Shown: positions 1-8,960 of the stretch, in pieces
How positions within the stretch are numbered: position 1 is the first letter of the stretch
How the letters are laid out: the number at the start of each line of letters is the position of its first letter
Assembly: GCF_019603315.1 (NCBI RefSeq)
Contig: NZ_CP080649.1
Location: forward strand, 1,751,501 to 1,815,500
Length of the DNA stretch: 64,000 nt
Reading direction: 5' to 3'
Source: Ruficoccus sp. ZRK36
GTDB taxonomy: Bacteria > Verrucomicrobiota > Verrucomicrobiia > Opitutales > Cerasicoccaceae
Position numbers and translations under genes: made by a program
The notes under the pieces: model-generated
The model's input: only the letters and a program-made list of their open reading frames with translations
What the model was told of the DNA's origin: nothing
Database searches by the model: none

Positions 1-194
1 TCGGCTCCATCGGTGGCCCGGCTGCTCTGCTGGCCAAGGAGAACATCAAGAAGGTCGAGCTGCTCGAATACCCGGAACTGGGTATGGAAGCCATCTGGAA
101 GATCGAAGTGGAAGACTTCCCGGCCTTCATCCTCGTGGACGATAAGGGCAACGACTTCTTCAAGCAGATCCAGGGCTGCAACGTCTGCCACTAA
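1..194 (+). CDS. class I fumarate hydratase, C-terminal fragment
   Basis: The window opens inside this gene, in frame from base 3, and 63 residues remain before TAA. The tail contains GSIGGPAAL, then [19 protein letters not shown] and [15 protein letters not shown], which is the highly conserved C-terminus of iron-sulfur class I fumarases (FumA/FumB type). These enzymes interconvert fumarate and malate in the TCA cycle in the cytoplasm. The last residues, CNVCH, carry two cysteines beyond the usual end; I cannot say if they have a role. The Fe-S ligands and start lie outside the window. A strong terminator follows about 55 bases later. Confidence 0.88.
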   Translation, partial: GSIGGPAALLAKENIKKVELLEYPELGMEAIWKIEVEDFPAFILVDDKGNDFFKQIQGCNVCH

Positions 195-248
195 GGCAGC
201 GAGAGGCCCCTCCAGAGCCGTCTGAGCACGGTTCTGATCCTATTTACA

Positions 249-279
249 ACGCCTCGGCCAATCCGGCCGGGGCGTTTTT
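249..279 (+). terminator. rho-independent terminator of the fumarase gene
   Basis: An ACGCC/CGGCC arm pairs with GGCCGGGGCGT across a short AAT(C) loop and is followed by a run of five T. It lies about 55 bases after the fumarase stop. Confidence 0.8.
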
Positions 280-452
280 GTGTCTAGTGGGGGAGGGTGG
301 CGCGAGTGGCGGTTGCGTGACTGAAAAGTGACTGTTGGTAAACGCCAAAACACCGCAATAACCCGCAAAAACCGCATTGTGCGCGCTGAGCGCCTTTGTC
401 TAAGAAATACCAGCACACGCGCATAACCTTCTGGATATAAGCACTTAGAACG

Positions 453-480
453 AAAAAAAAGCCCGCAAATGCGGGCTTTT
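453..480 (-). terminator. terminator of tRNA-Leu
   Basis: AAAAGCCCGCATTTGCGGGCTTTT read on the minus strand forms a perfect stem followed by a run of T. It starts a few bases after the CCA end of the tRNA-Leu gene, so it should end that transcript. The flanking A and T runs make it potentially bidirectional. Confidence 0.8.
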
Positions 481-485
481 AAAAG

Positions 486-570
486 TGGTGCTCAGGATGG
501 GACTCGAACCCATACACCTCTCGGCACCGCCCCCTCAAGACGGCGTGTCTACCAATTCCACCACCTGAGC
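486..570 (-). tRNA. tRNA-Leu (anticodon GAG)
   Basis: The minus strand gives an 85-nt tRNA with encoded CCA. The acceptor stem GCTCAGG pairs with CCTGAGC, followed by discriminator A. The D-arm has GGTGGAATTGGTAGAC. The anticodon loop is TTGAGGG (anticodon GAG, reading CUC/CUU). A long class II variable arm and the T-loop GTTCGAGTCC complete it. All of these are typical of leucine tRNAs. Confidence 0.95.
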
Positions 571-859
571 AGATCGTGTGAAATGAAGCAGAAAGAGAAA
601 ACGTGTTGCGGGAGCCTGCGCAACAAAAAACTTCATCTGTTTTCTGATTTCGTTCCAGCAAGGGTGCTTCGATGGTATGAAAAACGCTTTGAAAAGGCCA
701 AATCACCTTATTCCATGGGCACATCTTCCCTATAAAGCTTATTGCCATGGGTCCGTTTTTCCTCCTAGTGTGCGGTCTTTCGCTTGGAAACCCGACCCCA
801 TTGCCTGGACGGTAAACGCTACAAAACTTTTTCCTCTTCACATTCTCTGCTGCGGTAAC

Positions 860-2686
860 ATGGCTGGAACATCACAATCCGGTAAGGATGCGGACAACCC
901 CTCCGCTATTGACTTAAGCGAACTGCAGGACCTCAGTTTGGGGCCTGACTGGACGAGCGGTAAGTCCATCACGACGCATACGCGGGACCGTGGTCGTAAT
1001 GACCGTGGCCCTGCTGGCAAGCGTGGGGGACCTCCCTCCGCGCGCCGTGACCGCCGCCCGGCGCGTCCTCCCCGCGAAGGAGGCTCACGCGATGAGCGCG
1101 CCTCGCGCGACCAGCGTGGCGGGGGCAACCGTCGCCGTGACCGCCGTGAGGAAGCCGCCCCGCAGGAGGAGTACCAGCCGATCGTGGAGGTGCTTTTCTA
1201 TCCCGAGGATATTCCTTTCAAGGCCCTGTGCCACGCGATCAAGACCTCTTGCCGCACCTACGAACTTTTTGAGCTGGCCCGCCTGATCCTGAGCAAGCCC
1301 GAGCGCTATGTGACGGTGATGAAGCCGCTGCCCGGTATGCCCGGCTCGATCGAGCGCTTTGTGGTTTCCGTGCCAGACGGTCTGCCGTTCGAGTCCGAGG
1401 AGGCCGCGCTGAGCCACGTGATGGAGCAGCATCTGGATCGCTTTTTCACCACTGAAGAGGTTGAGATCGACCCGCCCAAGGGCTCGTTCCAGATCGTCAA
1501 TCGCTGCGGGGTGACCGGTGAGCTGTTGGGACCCCCCAACTACCACCGCTATCAGGCCCTGCTGGCTGAGCACCATGCCCGCCGCCTGCCGAATATGCCG
1601 TTTGAGCGTTTTCAGCAGAAGATCGAGGCGGTCAAGGAGCAGGAGGTCATCGATGCATGGCTGAAGAAAATGTCCTGCGTGACCCGCTTCAAGGTCATCT
1701 CCCCGCGTGAGGGTGAGCCTGAGGCTCTGGATGGGGTCGAGGCCGCAAAGCATTTCCTGCTGGCCAAGCGCCGCAGCGAGGTCGTCCGCGACTCCGAGCA
1801 GGTACGCCTCTCCGGCAAGCTTGTGGAAAAGCTCCCCGATGGCCCGATCGCCCGCTCGGTCAAGGCTGTGCACGAGCGTCAGCTGCGCTTCCCGCTGGAT
1901 ACGGCGAATAACCTGCGCGGCCGCCTGCGCCGGATGAACTTCACCATCTACAAGCGTGGCGCCAAGGGCGTTTCCTACGTCTGCGCGGTGAAGCGTGCCT
2001 TCCGTGAGCAGGGCAGTAACTTCTCCGAGTCCATTCAGGAACTGATCGATTTTATCGAGAACCACCAGAACATCAACGTCTCGGCACTGCCGGAGGCGTT
2101 CCTGGGGATCTCGCTCGACAAGACGGGGCCGCAGCCCCTGCCGCCTGAAAAGGCCCCGGCCATCGAAAAGGTGCCCGAGGAAGAGGCTGCGAAGATCGTC
2201 GAGGCTCATGAAAAGAGCCGTCTGGCTGAGCAGGAAGAAGAAGCCTCCGCCGAATCAGAAACTCCCGCTGCCGAGCCCGCCCCCGCTGCCGAGAAGAAAG
2301 CATTGAGCGCCGAGGATAAGCAGCTCCAGCAGCTTTTTGCCGATTTGCGTTGGCTGGTCGGTGAGGGCTACGTGACCGAGTTTGGCGACGGGAAGCTCTT
2401 CGCCAATCCGCCGGTGGCCGCTCCTGCTCCCAAGGCTGAGAAGCCTGCTCCGACCTCTGACGAGAAAGCGACTGAAGCCGCCTCCGAAGAAAAGCCTGCC
2501 GAGCCTGTAGCTGAGACCGCTGCCCCTGAAGCACCCGCTGCCAAGGAAGCCCCGGTAGAGGCTGCTGCCGAATCTGAGAGCCCGAAGTCCGAGGATGCTG
2601 AGTCTGTTGCGCCTGCGGCAGAGGTATCTGAGACCGAAGCTCCGTCGGAAGACCAGTCTGGCGAGGAAGATAAGCCCAAAGCCTGA
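860..2686 (+). CDS. conserved Arg-rich/acidic protein of unknown function
   Basis: This 608-residue protein has three parts. Residues 1-105 are a disordered, Arg/Gly/Asp-rich stretch with repeated RDRR and DRG motifs, as in RNA-binding tails. Residues of about 110-400 form a compact mixed domain starting near QPIVEVLFYPEDIPF and containing LPGMPGSIERFVVS. The last 170 residues are Glu/Ala/Pro-rich and low complexity. No enzymatic motif is visible. I recognise the architecture only as a conserved hypothetical protein of Opitutia-type genomes. The ATG at 860 is chosen because residues encoded upstream (from 677) look non-coding; no ribosome binding site decides it. It is a single gene between a tRNA and a convergent operon. 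An RNA-related role is inference from composition only. Confidence 0.8.
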   Translation: MAGTSQSGKDADNPSAIDLSELQDLSLGPDWTSGKSITTHTRDRGRNDRGPAGKRGGPPSARRDRRPARPPREGGSRDERASRDQRGGGNRRRDRREEAAPQEEYQPIVEVLFYPEDIPFKALCHAIKTSCRTYELFELARLILSKPERYVTVMKPLPGMPGSIERFVVSVPDGLPFESEEAALSHVMEQHLDRFFTTEEVEIDPPKGSFQIVNRCGVTGELLGPPNYHRYQALLAEHHARRLPNMPFERFQQKIEAVKEQEVIDAWLKKMSCVTRFKVISPREGEPEALDGVEAAKHFLLAKRRSEVVRDSEQVRLSGKLVEKLPDGPIARSVKAVHERQLRFPLDTANNLRGRLRRMNFTIYKRGAKGVSYVCAVKRAFREQGSNFSESIQELIDFIENHQNINVSALPEAFLGISLDKTGPQPLPPEKAPAIEKVPEEEAAKIVEAHEKSRLAEQEEEASAESETPAAEPAPAAEKKALSAEDKQLQQLFADLRWLVGEGYVTEFGDGKLFANPPVAAPAPKAEKPAPTSDEKATEAASEEKPAEPVAETAAPEAPAAKEAPVEAAAESESPKSEDAESVAPAAEVSETEAPSEDQSGEEDKPKA

Positions 2687-2774
2687 TCACTGACTCGGAC
2701 GCTTGATCGCTCTGTGACTCTCTACCCGCCAGGGGGAGGTTTTCCCGTCGCCCATTTTCGGGCGGTGTCTGGGA

Positions 2775-3230
2775 TTACGTCCCCGTGCTTTCGAGCCGGA
2801 CGGTGCGTACGCTGCCGCTCTCGAAGCTGAAGCGCAGCCGCCAGGCTTTACGGAGCCAGTAGGGCTCGAAGCGCTCGGGCCACTCGACGGCGAGCAGCCA
2901 GGGGGACTCAAGCAGATCCTCAAGCATCAACCCATCGGCGTCACCGCTCTGCTCCAGCCGGTAGGCATCCAGATGGATGAGCTGGCGCGTGCCGCGGTAG
3001 AGATTGTAGATGTTGTAGGTCGGGCTGGTGACGGGGCGCGTGATGCCGAGTCCTCCGGCCAAGCCGCTGATAAAGGTGGTCTTACCGGTGCCCAGGTCAC
3101 CGTAGAGGGCAAGCACGGTGTCTGCTGGTAAAAGCCCCGCCAGCTCGCTGCCCAGCTCGCGAGTCTCATCGCTGCTCTCACTGCGGACGCCTGCGCGGAG
3201 TCTCTCCAGAAATGCCGTGTCCATGCTCAT
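2775..3230 (-). CDS. tsaE: tRNA threonylcarbamoyladenosine biosynthesis ATPase TsaE
   Basis: This is a 151-residue P-loop ATPase that cycles the TsaB-TsaD complex during synthesis of the t6A37 modification in ANN-decoding tRNAs. It shows the Walker A motif GDLGTGKT (residues 44-51), the family motif SPTYNIYNLY, then HLDAYRL and VEWPERFE, in the standard order and at the standard length. Its start overlaps the thiL stop by four bases (ATGA), so it is the last gene of the pyr-CPBP-thiL operon. The other t6A genes are not in the window. Confidence 0.95.
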   Translation of the reverse strand: MSMDTAFLERLRAGVRSESSDETRELGSELAGLLPADTVLALYGDLGTGKTTFISGLAGGLGITRPVTSPTYNIYNLYRGTRQLIHLDAYRLEQSGDADGLMLEDLLESPWLLAVEWPERFEPYWLRKAWRLRFSFESGSVRTVRLESTGT

Positions 3231-4207
3231 TGGCCACTCAGGTGCTGATAGCCTCCATTCGGAAAAAGGGGCTTATCGGTCGCGTCGTCGATCATGTGGC
3301 CGGCGTCGTCGATGGAGTCGGCTTCCGCTACACGGCCGATCAGGCTCAGGGATAGTTCGAAGTCTTTTTTCCACGCCTCCATGAGGGGGGCTAGGTCCGT
3401 CTGCCCATCCAGGATGGTCAGCAGCTCATAGTCTTCTCCGTCGCAGCAGGCATGCTCCAGGGCGCTGAGGCCATCCTGCTCCGAGCGGGCATGAGCTGCG
3501 GCATCGATAGGGACAGAGGAAATGTCCAGCCGGGCACAGATGTCCGGATGCAGCATCGCGGTCAGGTCCTTGGCCAGGCCATCGGTAAGGTCCATCATCG
3601 CCTTGACCTCCGGGCGCGCGGCCAGCCACAGGCCTTCGTTCAGGCGAGGGACAAAGGCTGCGTGTTTACCCAGCAGGCTGCCGCCGAGACTTCCGGTGAC
3701 GGCGACATGGTCGCCGGGAGCGGCTCCGTGGCGAACCACCGGCCGCTCCGCCTCGCCGTAAAGGGTCAACGTCGCCGAGAAGCTACGGCCGTCGGTCGCG
3801 CTGATGTCACCCCCGACAATCTGGGTTTTGTAGGTCAGGGCGCAGACCTTCAGGCCGTTGAAAAACCGTTCCAGCCAGTTGAGCGAAACGTTGGGCGAAA
3901 GAATGAGCGAGACAACGGCGCTCACGGGGCGTCCACCCATGGCCGCGATGTCGCTGAGGTTGCGCTTGAGGAGCTTGGCGCCCGTCTGCTCCGGGGGCAG
4001 GCTATCGTCGAAGTGCCGCCCATAGACGACCGGGTCCACCGTTAGCAGCGGGCTGCCATGGGGCTGGGGTAGGACGGCGCAGTCGTCGCCCATACCGGCA
4101 GGAGGGGGCGGAGAGGCTGTGCCGAGCCAGCCGTTGATACACCGGATCAGAGCCCTTTCCCCCATACTGCCTACACATTGGACGGAACTATGGCTGAAAG
4201 GTGTCAT
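3227..4207 (-). CDS. thiL: thiamine-monophosphate kinase
   Basis: ThiL phosphorylates thiamine monophosphate to the active cofactor thiamine diphosphate. The protein has the family signature MGDDCAVLPQ, VDPVVYGRHFD, KLLKRNLSDIAAMGG, the Asp-rich VGGDISATDG segment and DLTDGLAKDL. The ATG at 4207 overlaps the stop of the preceding protease gene by four bases and gives 326 residues. A second ATG at 4165 (MGERALIRC) gives 312 residues and fits the usual N-terminus of the family better. Its stop overlaps the tsaE start, so translation is probably coupled on both sides. Confidence 0.93.
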   Translation of the reverse strand: MTPFSHSSVQCVGSMGERALIRCINGWLGTASPPPPAGMGDDCAVLPQPHGSPLLTVDPVVYGRHFDDSLPPEQTGAKLLKRNLSDIAAMGGRPVSAVVSLILSPNVSLNWLERFFNGLKVCALTYKTQIVGGDISATDGRSFSATLTLYGEAERPVVRHGAAPGDHVAVTGSLGGSLLGKHAAFVPRLNEGLWLAARPEVKAMMDLTDGLAKDLTAMLHPDICARLDISSVPIDAAAHARSEQDGLSALEHACCDGEDYELLTILDGQTDLAPLMEAWKKDFELSLSLIGRVAEADSIDDAGHMIDDATDKPLFPNGGYQHLSGQ

Positions 4208-5055
4208 ACAGGATTCGATTGGAGGATTTCAGGAGCGATCGCGAAGACCAGAAGGGTGTTCAGGTTGAAACAGGCATGCAGGGCGATGGGGACCAGGATC
4301 GAGCCAGAGCGTTCGTAGGAGCGCCCCAACAGCATCGCCAGTAAGAACAACGGCACGAATTGCAGCAGATTAAAGTGCATGAGGGCAAACACCAAGGAGC
4401 TCAATGTCAGCGCGACCAGCGGATGCAGGCGTCCCTTGAGGAAGCGGTAGAGCGCGCCGCGGAAGATCAGCTCCTCGACCACCGGGGCGATGATACCGGC
4501 CATGAGGACGACCAGCAGCCATTCGACGGGGCCGTCGAGCTTGCCCAACTGCTCAACCAGTGCCTGGTACGGGATTTGAGCAATCCACCCCAGATCCCGC
4601 AACCATGAGAGGATATGCCGCCAGATCAGACCCGTAAAGGTCAGCAGGGGTATCGCGGCCATGAAGTAGAACGCACCCGTACGCAGAGCGGTAGTGGTAC
4701 GCAGGCGGGCCGGGTTCAGCATCAGGGAGAATCCCTGGCTGTGCCGCATCGCTACCGCGAACAGCCCGAAGACGCCGACCTGTGCGGCCAGAAACTGGAA
4801 GACCGTCCCGTACGGCCACCGCGCTTGCTCACCCGCGAGCGAGGTAAATATCCGGTAGCCGATGTCTTGCCCCACCGCCTGGATGGCGAAGATGCCCAGA
4901 AAGAACGCGACGAACTCAAAGATGCGGATCCGCCAGGGCTCCAGCCCGTAGCCCTTGGTGCGCAGGTTGCGCTGGATGTCCAGCCCCAGGCAGATGCAGC
5001 CACCGACCAGCAGCAGCAGCGAGTAGGTGCTGGCAATGAGTTCGGGGGTCAACAT
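4204..5055 (-). CDS. CPBP family intramembrane metalloprotease
   Basis: This 283-residue multi-pass membrane protein of the CAAX protease/bacteriocin-processing (Abi, Rce1-like) family carries the diagnostic motifs near its C-terminus: EELIFRGALYRFL (EExxxR), FALMHFN (FxxxH) and ALHACFN (HxxxN). At least seven hydrophobic segments are evident. The ATG at 5055 is preferred; a TTG at 5067, directly abutting the pyrC stop, would add four residues. It sits between pyrC and thiL in an operon with tight spacing. Its substrate is unknown. Such proteases are often encoded with unrelated housekeeping genes, so the context gives no function. Confidence 0.9.
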   Translation of the reverse strand: MLTPELIASTYSLLLLVGGCICLGLDIQRNLRTKGYGLEPWRIRIFEFVAFFLGIFAIQAVGQDIGYRIFTSLAGEQARWPYGTVFQFLAAQVGVFGLFAVAMRHSQGFSLMLNPARLRTTTALRTGAFYFMAAIPLLTFTGLIWRHILSWLRDLGWIAQIPYQALVEQLGKLDGPVEWLLVVLMAGIIAPVVEELIFRGALYRFLKGRLHPLVALTLSSLVFALMHFNLLQFVPLFLLAMLLGRSYERSGSILVPIALHACFNLNTLLVFAIAPEILQSNPV

Positions 5056-5067
5056 GCCCTCGGTCAA

Positions 5068-6345
5068 TTAATTCAGGACGTTGCGCCCGTTGACAAAGGT
5101 GGCCTTGACCTTGCCGTGCAGGGTCTGGCCGAGCCAGGGCGAGTTGTGAGAGAGGCTTTGCAGGTTCTCCGCCGTGACGGTCCATGACGTCTCCGTGTCA
5201 AAAACGGTGATGTCCGCGTCCGCACCCTCGGAGAGCGTGCCTTTGGGCAGACCGATGACCTTGGCGGCCTTGTGCGTGAGGAAGCTGATGAGCTGCGGCA
5301 GACTGCAGTGGCCGGTCTTCACGAGGGTTTCCAGGCAGACCGAGAGCGCCGTCTCCAGGCCATTCATGCCGAAGGGCGCGTAGTCGAACTCGCGGTCCTT
5401 TTCCATCTCGGTATGCGGGGCATGCGCGGTGGCGATACAGTCGATCGTGCCGTCGCAGAGGGCTTCGATCAGGGCCTGGCGGTCCTCTTCGCTGCGCAGG
5501 GGCGGTACGGTCTTCAGATGGGTGTTGTAGTCCTTCAGGGCGGCGTCGGTGAGGGAAAGGTGCTGGGGGGTGACCTCAGCGCTGACGGGGATGCCCCGCT
5601 CCTTGGCGCGGCGGATGACGTCCACGCTGTAGGCAGAGGAAACCTGCTGGATGTGGATGCGCGCTCCGGAGTGGTGCGAGAGGATAACGTCGCGGCCGAC
5701 CATGATGTCCTCGGCGGCGCGGGGCATACCGCGCATGCCCAGACGCAGGGACCACTTGCCCTCGTGCATGACGCTCTTATCCGTCATGGCGGCGTCCTCG
5801 CAGTGGTCCAGCACGACGAGCCCAAACATCGCTGCGTACTCGAGTGCGCGGCGCATGATCTCGTTGTTCTGGATGCAGTGGCCGCCGTCGGTCACGGCAA
5901 CAACCCCGGCCTCCTTGAGGGAGCCGGTGGGGGCGAGCTTCTTACCCTCGCGCCCGGCTGTCAGGCAGCCGGTGGGGAATACGTTGACGACGGCATCGCG
6001 CTCAATGCGCTCGTTGATAAACTGGATGGTCCCGGCGTTGTCGGCAGGGGGCTTGGTGTTGGGCATGCAGACGATGCTGGTGTAGCCCCCGGCGGCAGCG
6101 GCGCGGGTGCCCGAGGCAATCGTCTCCTTGTGGCTGTCGCCGGGCTCGCGCAGGTGCACGTGCAGGTCCACAAAACCGGGGCTCACGATCATGCCTTTGG
6201 CGTCGAATACGGTGGCATTCTTGCGCTCGTCATCCGTTAGGGAGGCGGCGATTTTACCGTCGCGCACATAGAGATCGCCGGTTTCGTCGCGGTTGTTGGC
6301 GGGGTCGATGATGCGCCCGCCGCTGATGCAAAGGATTTCGCTCAT
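5068..6345 (-). CDS. pyrC: dihydroorotase
   Basis: This 425-residue enzyme of the amidohydrolase superfamily (class I dihydroorotase) makes dihydroorotate from carbamoyl-aspartate in pyrimidine synthesis. The metal-binding motif GFVDLHVHLREPG has H62 and H64. Further conserved segments are CMPNTKPP, VLDHCED, the His-containing ILSHHSGARIHIQQVS and CIATAHAPH with its catalytic Asp region nearby. The start ATG at 6345 overlaps the pyrB stop by four bases (ATGA). An upstream start at 6378 would run into pyrB and is less likely. Confidence 0.95.
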   Translation of the reverse strand: MSEILCISGGRIIDPANNRDETGDLYVRDGKIAASLTDDERKNATVFDAKGMIVSPGFVDLHVHLREPGDSHKETIASGTRAAAAGGYTSIVCMPNTKPPADNAGTIQFINERIERDAVVNVFPTGCLTAGREGKKLAPTGSLKEAGVVAVTDGGHCIQNNEIMRRALEYAAMFGLVVLDHCEDAAMTDKSVMHEGKWSLRLGMRGMPRAAEDIMVGRDVILSHHSGARIHIQQVSSAYSVDVIRRAKERGIPVSAEVTPQHLSLTDAALKDYNTHLKTVPPLRSEEDRQALIEALCDGTIDCIATAHAPHTEMEKDREFDYAPFGMNGLETALSVCLETLVKTGHCSLPQLISFLTHKAAKVIGLPKGTLSEGADADITVFDTETSWTVTAENLQSLSHNSPWLGQTLHGKVKATFVNGRNVLN

Positions 6346-7295
6346 TGGGCCGTGGAAAGAGACTGGGTGGAGGCGCACAGGTAGAGGGCGGCCATGCGGA
6401 CGGCGATGCCGTTGGTGACCTGGTCGAGGATGACGGAGCGGCTGGAGTCGGCCAGATCAGAGTCCAGCTCGACGCCGCGGTTGATCGGTCCGGGGTGCAT
6501 GATGATGGCCTCGGGCTTCAGCCAGGCGGCGCGGCGCTTGTTCAGGCCAAACATGCTCGTGTACTCGCCGAGGGAGGGGAAATGGGTGGAGGTCTGGCGC
6601 TCGTGCTGAATGCGCAGCAGCATGACGGCGTCCGCCCCGTCCAGGGCTTTTTTAAGGTCATGGCAGACGGTGACGCCCATTTCCTCAAACCCGTGGGGCA
6701 CGAGGGTGGAGGGGCCGGCCAGGGTGACATGTGCGCCGAGCTTTTGCAGGCACCAGATGTTGGAGCGAGCCACACGGCTGAAGAGGATGTCCCCGAGGAT
6801 GGTGATGCGCTTCCCGGTCAGGTCGGGGCCGATCTTTTCCCGCAGGGTGTAGGCATCGAGCAGGGCCTGGGTTGGGTGCTCATGGGCACCGTCACCGGCG
6901 TTGACGACGGGGATGTCGATAATCTCGCTCAGGTACTTGGCCGATCCGGCGGCCGAGTGCCGCATGATGATCATGTCCGCGCTCAGGGCCTGAATGTTTC
7001 GGGCCGTGTCGCGCAGGGTCTCCCCCTTGACGAGGCTGCTGGCATCCCCGGTGACGGTGATGACATCCGCGGACAGGCGGGTGGCGGCGATTTCAAAGGC
7101 CAGCCGCGTGCGCGTGCTGGGCTCCATGAACAGGTTAACGACGGTTACCCCCCTGAGGGAAGGTAGCTTTTTGACTGAACGGCCAAGGGTCGATTTGAAG
7201 TTCTCGGCAGTGGCAAAAAGAATGTCGAGCTCTTCGCGGGAAAGATCCTCGATCGCGATCAGGTCTTTACGGGTCCAGGCGGGCAAAGGCGTCAT
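6342..7295 (-). CDS. pyrB: aspartate carbamoyltransferase catalytic subunit
   Basis: PyrB condenses aspartate with carbamoyl phosphate, the committed step of pyrimidine synthesis. The 317-residue protein has the carbamoyl-phosphate motif FMEPSTRTR (residues 57-65), MRHSAAGSAKYL, HPTQALLD (140-147), ITILGDILFSRVARSN and the late loop HPGPINRGVELD. There is no pyrI gene beside it, which fits a Bacillus-like catalytic trimer rather than the E. coli holoenzyme. It overlaps pyrR upstream and pyrC downstream by four bases each. Confidence 0.96.
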   Translation of the reverse strand: MTPLPAWTRKDLIAIEDLSREELDILFATAENFKSTLGRSVKKLPSLRGVTVVNLFMEPSTRTRLAFEIAATRLSADVITVTGDASSLVKGETLRDTARNIQALSADMIIMRHSAAGSAKYLSEIIDIPVVNAGDGAHEHPTQALLDAYTLREKIGPDLTGKRITILGDILFSRVARSNIWCLQKLGAHVTLAGPSTLVPHGFEEMGVTVCHDLKKALDGADAVMLLRIQHERQTSTHFPSLGEYTSMFGLNKRRAAWLKPEAIIMHPGPINRGVELDSDLADSSRSVILDQVTNGIAVRMAALYLCASTQSLSTAQ

Positions 7296-7828
7296 GCTTG
7301 CAGAATTTCCACAGTGTCAAGCGACGGGTTTTCGGTGTCCAGTTTAACTTTCACTTTTTGCGCAGGGTCGGTGTCCAGCGGGAGTCCGGTGAAGTCCGGC
7401 TGCACGGGCAGGCGGCGTCCGCCTCGGTCGCACAGGACGGCCAGATAGACACGGGCCGGGCGACCGAGGTCAAATACCTCATTGAGGGCGGCGCGAACGG
7501 TGCGCCCGGAGTGGATGACATCGTCGGCCAGCACGACAGTCGCCCCCTCGATGGGGAAGGGCAGGTCGGTGCGGTCCTTGACGCTTGGGATCGGGTTGCT
7601 GCGGATGTCGTCGCGGTGAAAGGTGACGTTGACGCTTCCGACAGGTACCTCGTACCCGAGCTTGGCCGAGAGCGCGGTAGAAAGCTTGTGAGCGAAGGGG
7701 ATGCCGCCGTTGGCGATACCGATTAGGGCCAGATTTTTGACTGGGCCGGCAGCCTCGGCAATCTCCGCGCCCATGCGTTCGAGGGCCTCGCTGATACGTG
7801 CGGCCTCAATCGTGGTTTGGGTCTTCAT
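7292..7828 (-). CDS. pyrR: bifunctional pyr operon regulator / uracil phosphoribosyltransferase
   Basis: This 178-residue type I phosphoribosyltransferase has the PRPP-binding motif VVLADDVIHSGRT (residues 98-110) and the PyrR segment NVTFHRDDI. It is the first of the pyrR-pyrB-pyrC genes. Known PyrR proteins bind pyr mRNA leaders and cause attenuation when UMP is high. I see no anti-terminator/terminator pair in the 64 bases between this gene and the upstream protease gene, so the regulatory target, if any, may lie before the site-2 protease gene or act on translation. Confidence 0.92.
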   Translation of the reverse strand: MKTQTTIEAARISEALERMGAEIAEAAGPVKNLALIGIANGGIPFAHKLSTALSAKLGYEVPVGSVNVTFHRDDIRSNPIPSVKDRTDLPFPIEGATVVLADDVIHSGRTVRAALNEVFDLGRPARVYLAVLCDRGGRRLPVQPDFTGLPLDTDPAQKVKVKLDTENPSLDTVEILQA

Positions 7829-7892
7829 GCAATCGGGAGAGATTACGCCTCTTGTCTCACGTTGCGCAATGGCATTTTAAGACCCGAGCTCA

Positions 7893-8897
7893 TCAGTGTT
7901 GCGGAGGCAGAACCGGCGGCTGGGGAGGCGTGTTGGGGCCGCTGTAGGCCTGACCGTGGGCGCTGCTTCTGAACTGGCGGCGGGTGTGGGCGATGTGCAG
8001 CGCCCGATCAAAGAAGGCCGTCCGGACGGCTCCGACAAAGGAGTCCCCCTCGAAGACCGGGTAGAGGCGGTCGGCCTGGGACTTGAACAGCGGAGCGTAG
8101 AACTCCAGCGGCCAGACGGTTTGCAGGACGGGGGTGGTGCCGAGCAGCGGCTCAACTTCCTCCCAGCGGGCGGGCAGGGTGACGTCCGCGATGGTCAGCC
8201 CGGCGTAGGATTCGACCGTGCGCAGCTGGCGAAACTCCATTTCCCCGCCGATGATAATGAACGCGAAAAGCGCCACTGTCAGCGGGCTGTGCAGGTAAAA
8301 GGCCGCCCCGGCTATGGCGAGAATCCCGAGCACCTTACCCGTGTGGACCGCGATTTTGGTCGCTGTCAGGTAGTCGTAGCGCATGGCCAGCAGCGCTCGC
8401 AGCACGCGCCCGCCGTCCATCGGAAAGATGGGCAGCAAGTTAAACAGGCCCATGATGATGTTCCAGGCTATGAGCATGGTCAGGATCTCCAGCGGATGCA
8501 GGCTGAAGGGGTTGTAGCTGAAATAGCTCGGTACGCCCAACACCGCGAACAGTGCGCCCGCGATGAGGAAGTTGACCAGCGGCCCGGCAGCCGTGATGAT
8601 CAGCTCCTTGCGGGGCTCACGCGGGATGTGGCTAAACTGCGCCATGCCCCCGATGGGCAGCAGTAAAATGCGGGGGATGCGTACGCCGTAGCGCCGCGCA
8701 GCCAGGCAGTGCCCGTACTCGTGCATGAGTACGGAGGTGAAAATGAGCGCCGTAAAGATCATGCCGCCGGCGATTCCGGCCGGTCCGGCCTCCTGATAGC
8801 CCCACATGGCGACGAGCCCCAGTAGCAGCGCGAAGCTCGCATGCACCTCCACCTGGATGCCAAAGAGACGAAACAACTTGATTGACCACCTACGCAT
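7893..8897 (-). CDS. M50 family site-2-type zinc metalloprotease
   Basis: This is a 334-residue polytopic membrane protein of the site-2 protease group. The zinc site HEYGH (residues 59-63) lies in the second hydrophobic segment, and the second motif NLLPIFPMDGGRVLRALL supplies the Asp ligand (D161). The N-terminus MRRWSIKLFRLFGIQVEVH is typical of the short SpoIVFB-like class. The C-terminal 100 residues are soluble, end in a Pro-rich tail and show no recognisable CBS pair. The reading frame stays open much further upstream, but that part is antisense to the NtrC-type gene; the ATG at 8897 matches family starts. It lies 64 bases before pyrR and is divergent from the regulator. Confidence 0.93.
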   Translation of the reverse strand: MRRWSIKLFRLFGIQVEVHASFALLLGLVAMWGYQEAGPAGIAGGMIFTALIFTSVLMHEYGHCLAARRYGVRIPRILLLPIGGMAQFSHIPREPRKELIITAAGPLVNFLIAGALFAVLGVPSYFSYNPFSLHPLEILTMLIAWNIIMGLFNLLPIFPMDGGRVLRALLAMRYDYLTATKIAVHTGKVLGILAIAGAAFYLHSPLTVALFAFIIIGGEMEFRQLRTVESYAGLTIADVTLPARWEEVEPLLGTTPVLQTVWPLEFYAPLFKSQADRLYPVFEGDSFVGAVRTAFFDRALHIAHTRRQFRSSAHGQAYSGPNTPPQPPVLPPQH

Positions 8898-8960
8898 GTC
8901 CGCTAGAGCATGTATCTTTACCCCGGCCTCATCGGGCACGGGTGTAATAGTTATTATTCC

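Noticed and set aside
677-859. N-terminal extension of the Arg-rich protein
   Set aside because: The 61 extra residues have the composition of a non-coding leader; the ATG at 860 begins the acidic, protein-like part.
1085-2209. Long minus-strand frame of 374 codons
   Set aside because: It is antisense to the gene at 860-2686 and has no protein family pattern; long antisense frames are expected in GC-rich genes with this codon use.
2749-2764. Terminator between the convergent genes at 2686 and 2775
   Set aside because: The CGCCC/GGGCG hairpin has no T run on either strand.
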